Assembly: GCA_031372705.1 (NCBI GenBank)
Contig: JANMLV010000128.1
Location: forward strand, 1-8,696
Length of the DNA stretch: 8,696 bases
Source: UBA7236 sp031372705
GTDB lineage: Bacteria > Bacteroidota > Bacteroidia > Chitinophagales > BACL12
Direction of reading: 5' to 3'
The notes below the pieces were generated by a model. It was given only the letters and a program-made list of their open reading frames with translations, was not told where the DNA came from and searched no databases. A program made the position numbers and the translations under genes. Each line of letters begins with the position of its first letter. Position 1 is the first letter of the stretch. Positions 6,953 through 8,696 of this stretch are shown piece after piece.

Positions 6953-7456
6953 TTATGCATACAAATACGGCTCATTATTATTCACCATTGATCTAATGTT
7001 TTCGAGCACGCGCTTCATGTATGTTCTCCAAAAGGTTTGTGTGAAAAGCCAATTTAATGGATATAATAATACGTTATTAGCATACAAGGTATAAGTGTAT
7101 TCAATTAATATTTTATCAGGCTCAATTTCTGTAGTTTTCCATTCGCCCACAAATTTGTAAAAACCCAGCATCCACGATTTGAAATCACTTACTTCTATTT
7201 TCCAATATTTATTTTCTATGCGTTCAATTACTTTATCTGTTGAAGCTTCACCACCTGCAAATGTTGGCGATTTTGCCACATGCACTTTTTTAATAAATCC
7301 GGGCTTTCCCCAATTTTCATCTTCGGTACAATGGGTTACTTTCGGCATAACACCATATCCTGTGTGTATTTTCGAAACATCGCACAGCATTGGGGTTTTA
7401 AAAGCTTGTTCTAAGGAACAATTGTAAATTGTTTTAACTGTAACTGTTGTGGTCAT
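6953..7456 (-). CDS. SRPBCC-superfamily (START/Bet v1-like) protein
   Basis: The 167-residue cytosolic-type protein has no signal peptide or membrane helix, apart from a hydrophobic stretch near 129-137 that fits the start of the long C-terminal helix. The pattern is that of the SRPBCC fold: an N-terminal strand (TVTVKTIYNCS), a short helix (LEQAFKTPMLCDVSKI), repeated strands with alternating hydrophobics (KVIERIENKYWKIEVSDF, GEWKTTEIEPDKILIEYTYTLY), and a C-terminal helix (FWRTYMKRVLENIRSMV). These folds bind hydrophobic ligands or act as cyclase- or polyketide-like enzymes, but family members vary too widely to name a substrate. It is first in a likely two-gene unit with the membrane protein 36 bp downstream. 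The ATG at 7454-7456 is the first codon of the fold, so the start is convincing. The fold call is from pattern recognition; the role is unknown. Confidence 0.75.
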   Translation of the reverse strand: MTTTVTVKTIYNCSLEQAFKTPMLCDVSKIHTGYGVMPKVTHCTEDENWGKPGFIKKVHVAKSPTFAGGEASTDKVIERIENKYWKIEVSDFKSWMLGFYKFVGEWKTTEIEPDKILIEYTYTLYANNVLLYPLNWLFTQTFWRTYMKRVLENIRSMVNNNEPYLYA

Positions 7457-7580
7457 AATAAGAAGTATTAATCATGCATTTTCAACTATGCAACACAAGA
7501 TTGCGTTGTTGTAAATTTTTGCGAATAACTATTAAAGTATAATTACTCAACTGTATGCAAAAGCAATAAATAAATCCTAG

Positions 7581-7592
7581 CGACAGCTGTCG
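7581..7592. repeat. 12-bp perfect palindrome CGACAGCTGTCG
   Basis: The sequence is fully self-complementary and marks the edge where unique sequence upstream of the SRPBCC gene gives way to the repeat array. It could be an operator half-pair or a repeat-element end; nothing in the sequence decides between them. Confidence 0.6.
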
Positions 7593-7620
7593 AGTGGAAA
7601 TTTGCGAATTAATTGTTTCC

Positions 7621-7683
7621 TCCGAATTTCAACCCGAATCAAATCACAAAATTTTGCTCACTTTTGCTCAATGGCTGTTCAAA
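7621..7683 (+). repeat. Degenerate first unit of the repeat array
   Basis: It aligns to the second part of the 96-bp unit (CTCCGAAT..TCAACC.., TTTTGCTCA steps, GGCTGTTCAA end) but is diverged and appears to lack one 10-bp step compared with the intact units. Confidence 0.6.
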
Positions 7684-7691
7684 TTTTTGTT

Positions 7692-7787
7692 TCCGGCTGT
7701 TTCAATTTTTTGTGCTCCGAATATCAACCTAACCGAGATCCCAAATTTTGCTCAATTTTGCTCAATCTTGTTCAATTGGCTGTTCAA
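7692..7787 (+). repeat. 96-bp perfect direct repeat, unit 1
   Basis: It is identical by eye to 7818-7913 over all 96 bases, with a 126-bp period. The unit has a non-periodic first half (CCGGCTGTTTCAA to CCGAGATCC) and a second half of 10-bp steps (CAAATTTTGCT, CAATTTTGCT, CAATCTTGTT), ending CAATTGGCTGTTCAA. Confidence 0.9.
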
Positions 7788-7817
7788 TTTTTTTTCTCCG
7801 GCTGTTTAAATTTTTCC

Positions 7818-7913
7818 TCCGGCTGTTTCAATTTTTTGTGCTCCGAATATCAACCTAACCGAGATCCCAAATTTTGCTCAATTTTGCTCAATCTTGTTCA
7901 ATTGGCTGTTCAA
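7818..7913 (+). repeat. 96-bp perfect direct repeat, unit 2
   Basis: Second exact copy of the 7692-7787 unit. The 30 bp between the two copies holds a shorter TCTCCGGCTGTTTAAAT fragment that recurs again near 7954-7970. Confidence 0.9.
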
Positions 7914-7925
7914 ATTAATTCCCCC

Positions 7926-7978
7926 TTGTTCAATTGGCTGTTCACATTTTTGTTCTCCGGCTGTTTAAATTTTGTTCT
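7926..7978 (+). repeat. Partial trailing unit of the repeat array
   Basis: It carries only the unit end (TTGTTCAATTGGCTGTTCA) followed by the TTCTCCGGCTGTTTAAAT segment also present at 7794-7811. It stops about 10 bp short of the E1 beta stop codon. Confidence 0.7.
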
Positions 7979-7986
7979 CTCAAAAC

Positions 7987-8696
7987 CTACCAACTCAACA
8001 ACTCCGTCATCACCGCTTTAACCTTATCCACATTCGGCAACATTGCTTTTTCCAGCCCCGAATTCAACGGAACCGCAGGTAAATTTTTAGCACCCAACAT
8101 TTGAACCGGTGCATCGAGGAAACGGAATAATTCAGAACCAATTCTTCCCGCCATCGCTTGCGCGTATGAATTTATTAATGGTTCTTCTGTGAGGACAAAT
8201 ACTTTATTATGTTTTTTTACCGAGTTGGTAATTGCTTCCCAATCGTAAGGATAGAGTGAACGTAAATCTAAAATTTCTATCTGCCCCGGAAAAGCTTTCG
8301 ATGCATTTAATGCCCAATGCACACCCATTCCGTAGGTAATAACCACCATGCTTTCGCCATTATTTATTTTAGCTGCATCGGCGTGTTGAAATATTCTTGC
8401 TTTACCTAAAGGAATAATATAATCGTCGGCCGGTTGAATTGTTTTTGCTGCACCCGTTCCCGGAACTTTGCTCCAATACAAACCTTTATGTTCAAACATC
8501 ACCACCGGATTCGGGTCGTAAAATGCACCTTTTAATAATCCCTTCATATCGGCAGCGTTGCTCGGATACACAACTTTAATTCCTTTAATAGCAGTAATAG
8601 AAGATTCAATAGAACCCGAATGGTAAGGACCACCACTGCCATAAGCACCAATTGGAATACGAATTACTGTTTGTACATTCCATTTTCCATTTGTGA
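7987..8696 (-). CDS. 2-oxoacid dehydrogenase E1 component, beta (transketolase-like) part, 5' end cut by window
   Basis: The frame stays open to the window edge; the visible 235 residues are the C-terminal part. They include the end of the pyrimidine-binding domain: RIPIGAYGSGGPYHSG with the conserved His, IKVVYPSNAADMKGLL, and NPVVMFEHKGLYW. The C-terminal transketolase domain follows, with DYIIPLGKA, VITYGMGVHWA, IEILDLRSLYPYDWEAI, VFVLTEEP and a PLNSGLEKAMLPN end. E1 uses thiamine diphosphate to decarboxylate a 2-oxoacid and passes the acyl group to E2 lipoate, in the cytosol. The sequence closely resembles Bacteroidota E1 proteins in which alpha and beta parts are fused, commonly annotated as branched-chain or generic 2-oxoacid dehydrogenases; whether this one is fused cannot be seen. 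A GTG at 8569-8571 lies inside the conserved IKVVYP strand and is not the start. The stop is TAG. Enzyme class is certain; the substrate is not. Confidence 0.9.
   Translation of the reverse strand, partial: TNGKWNVQTVIRIPIGAYGSGGPYHSGSIESSITAIKGIKVVYPSNAADMKGLLKGAFYDPNPVVMFEHKGLYWSKVPGTGAAKTIQPADDYIIPLGKARIFQHADAAKINNGESMVVITYGMGVHWALNASKAFPGQIEILDLRSLYPYDWEAITNSVKKHNKVFVLTEEPLINSYAQAMAGRIGSELFRFLDAPVQMLGAKNLPAVPLNSGLEKAMLPNVDKVKAVMTELLSW

Larger units (their letters stand above)
7457..7986. other. Gene-free interval with a repeat array
   Basis: This 530-bp interval separates the 5' end of the SRPBCC gene from the 3' end of the E1 beta gene, both on the minus strand. The SRPBCC promoter should lie in the first ~130 bp, but I could not fix a good Bacteroidota promoter match. 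The rest, from about 7581, is a palindrome followed by tandem and partial copies of a 10-bp-periodic repeat family. Open frames here are artefacts of the repeat. Confidence 0.75.

Noticed and set aside
7621..7978. CRISPR array
   Set aside because: Units are 96 bp with 126-bp spacing, only two are exact, the spacer is itself repeat-derived, and no cas genes are present.
7602..8021. 139-codon plus-strand open frame (and an overlapping one at 7594-7809)
   Set aside because: It lies in the repeat array. The 126-bp period is a multiple of three, so the frame repeats and stays open by structure. Its end runs into the E1 beta gene on the other strand, and the composition (Cys, Phe, Asn, Gln rich) is unlike a real protein.

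Overview
The window looks like part of a low-GC Bacteroidota chromosome, probably from the Chitinophagales/Flavobacteriales range. Three things point there: two secreted proteins ending in type IX secretion (T9SS) C-terminal sorting domains, a lipoprotein with a Fibrobacter-succinogenes-major-paralogous (FISUMP) domain, and A/T-rich leaders without Shine-Dalgarno sequences. The lineage is inferred from gene content only.

Layout. Positions 83-4613 (+) hold two tandem paralogous secreted proteins with signal peptides. They share a ~470-residue Asp-box (sialidase/BNR-like) N-terminal region, then carry different C-terminal modules: one fibronectin-III-like domain in the first, three PKD domains in the second. 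Each ends in a T9SS sorting domain and is followed by a strong intrinsic terminator, so they are probably separate transcription units. Positions 4614-5678 are a 1.07-kb gene-free interval between convergent genes, packed with at least four repeat families. Positions 5679-6341 (-) hold a FISUMP-domain lipoprotein gene interrupted by one in-frame TGA where the family normally has Trp. Positions 6530-7456 (-) hold a two-gene unit: an SRPBCC-fold protein followed by a small four-helix membrane protein of unknown function. Positions 7457-7986 are a second gene-free interval dominated by a 96-bp perfect direct repeat. Positions 7987-8696 (-) hold the C-terminal part of a 2-oxoacid dehydrogenase E1 beta (transketolase-like) polypeptide, cut by the window edge.

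How it fits together. The secreted paralogs and the lipoprotein belong to the cell envelope or surface; the E1 gene is core metabolism; the SRPBCC/membrane pair is of unknown role. I see no defence system, mobile-element enzyme, CRISPR array, tRNA or rRNA. The most unusual content is the repeat landscape: GC-rich double hairpins, nested inverted repeats, and a 10-bp-periodic repeat family found in both gene-free intervals. The in-frame TGA in the FISUMP gene is the other point of interest.
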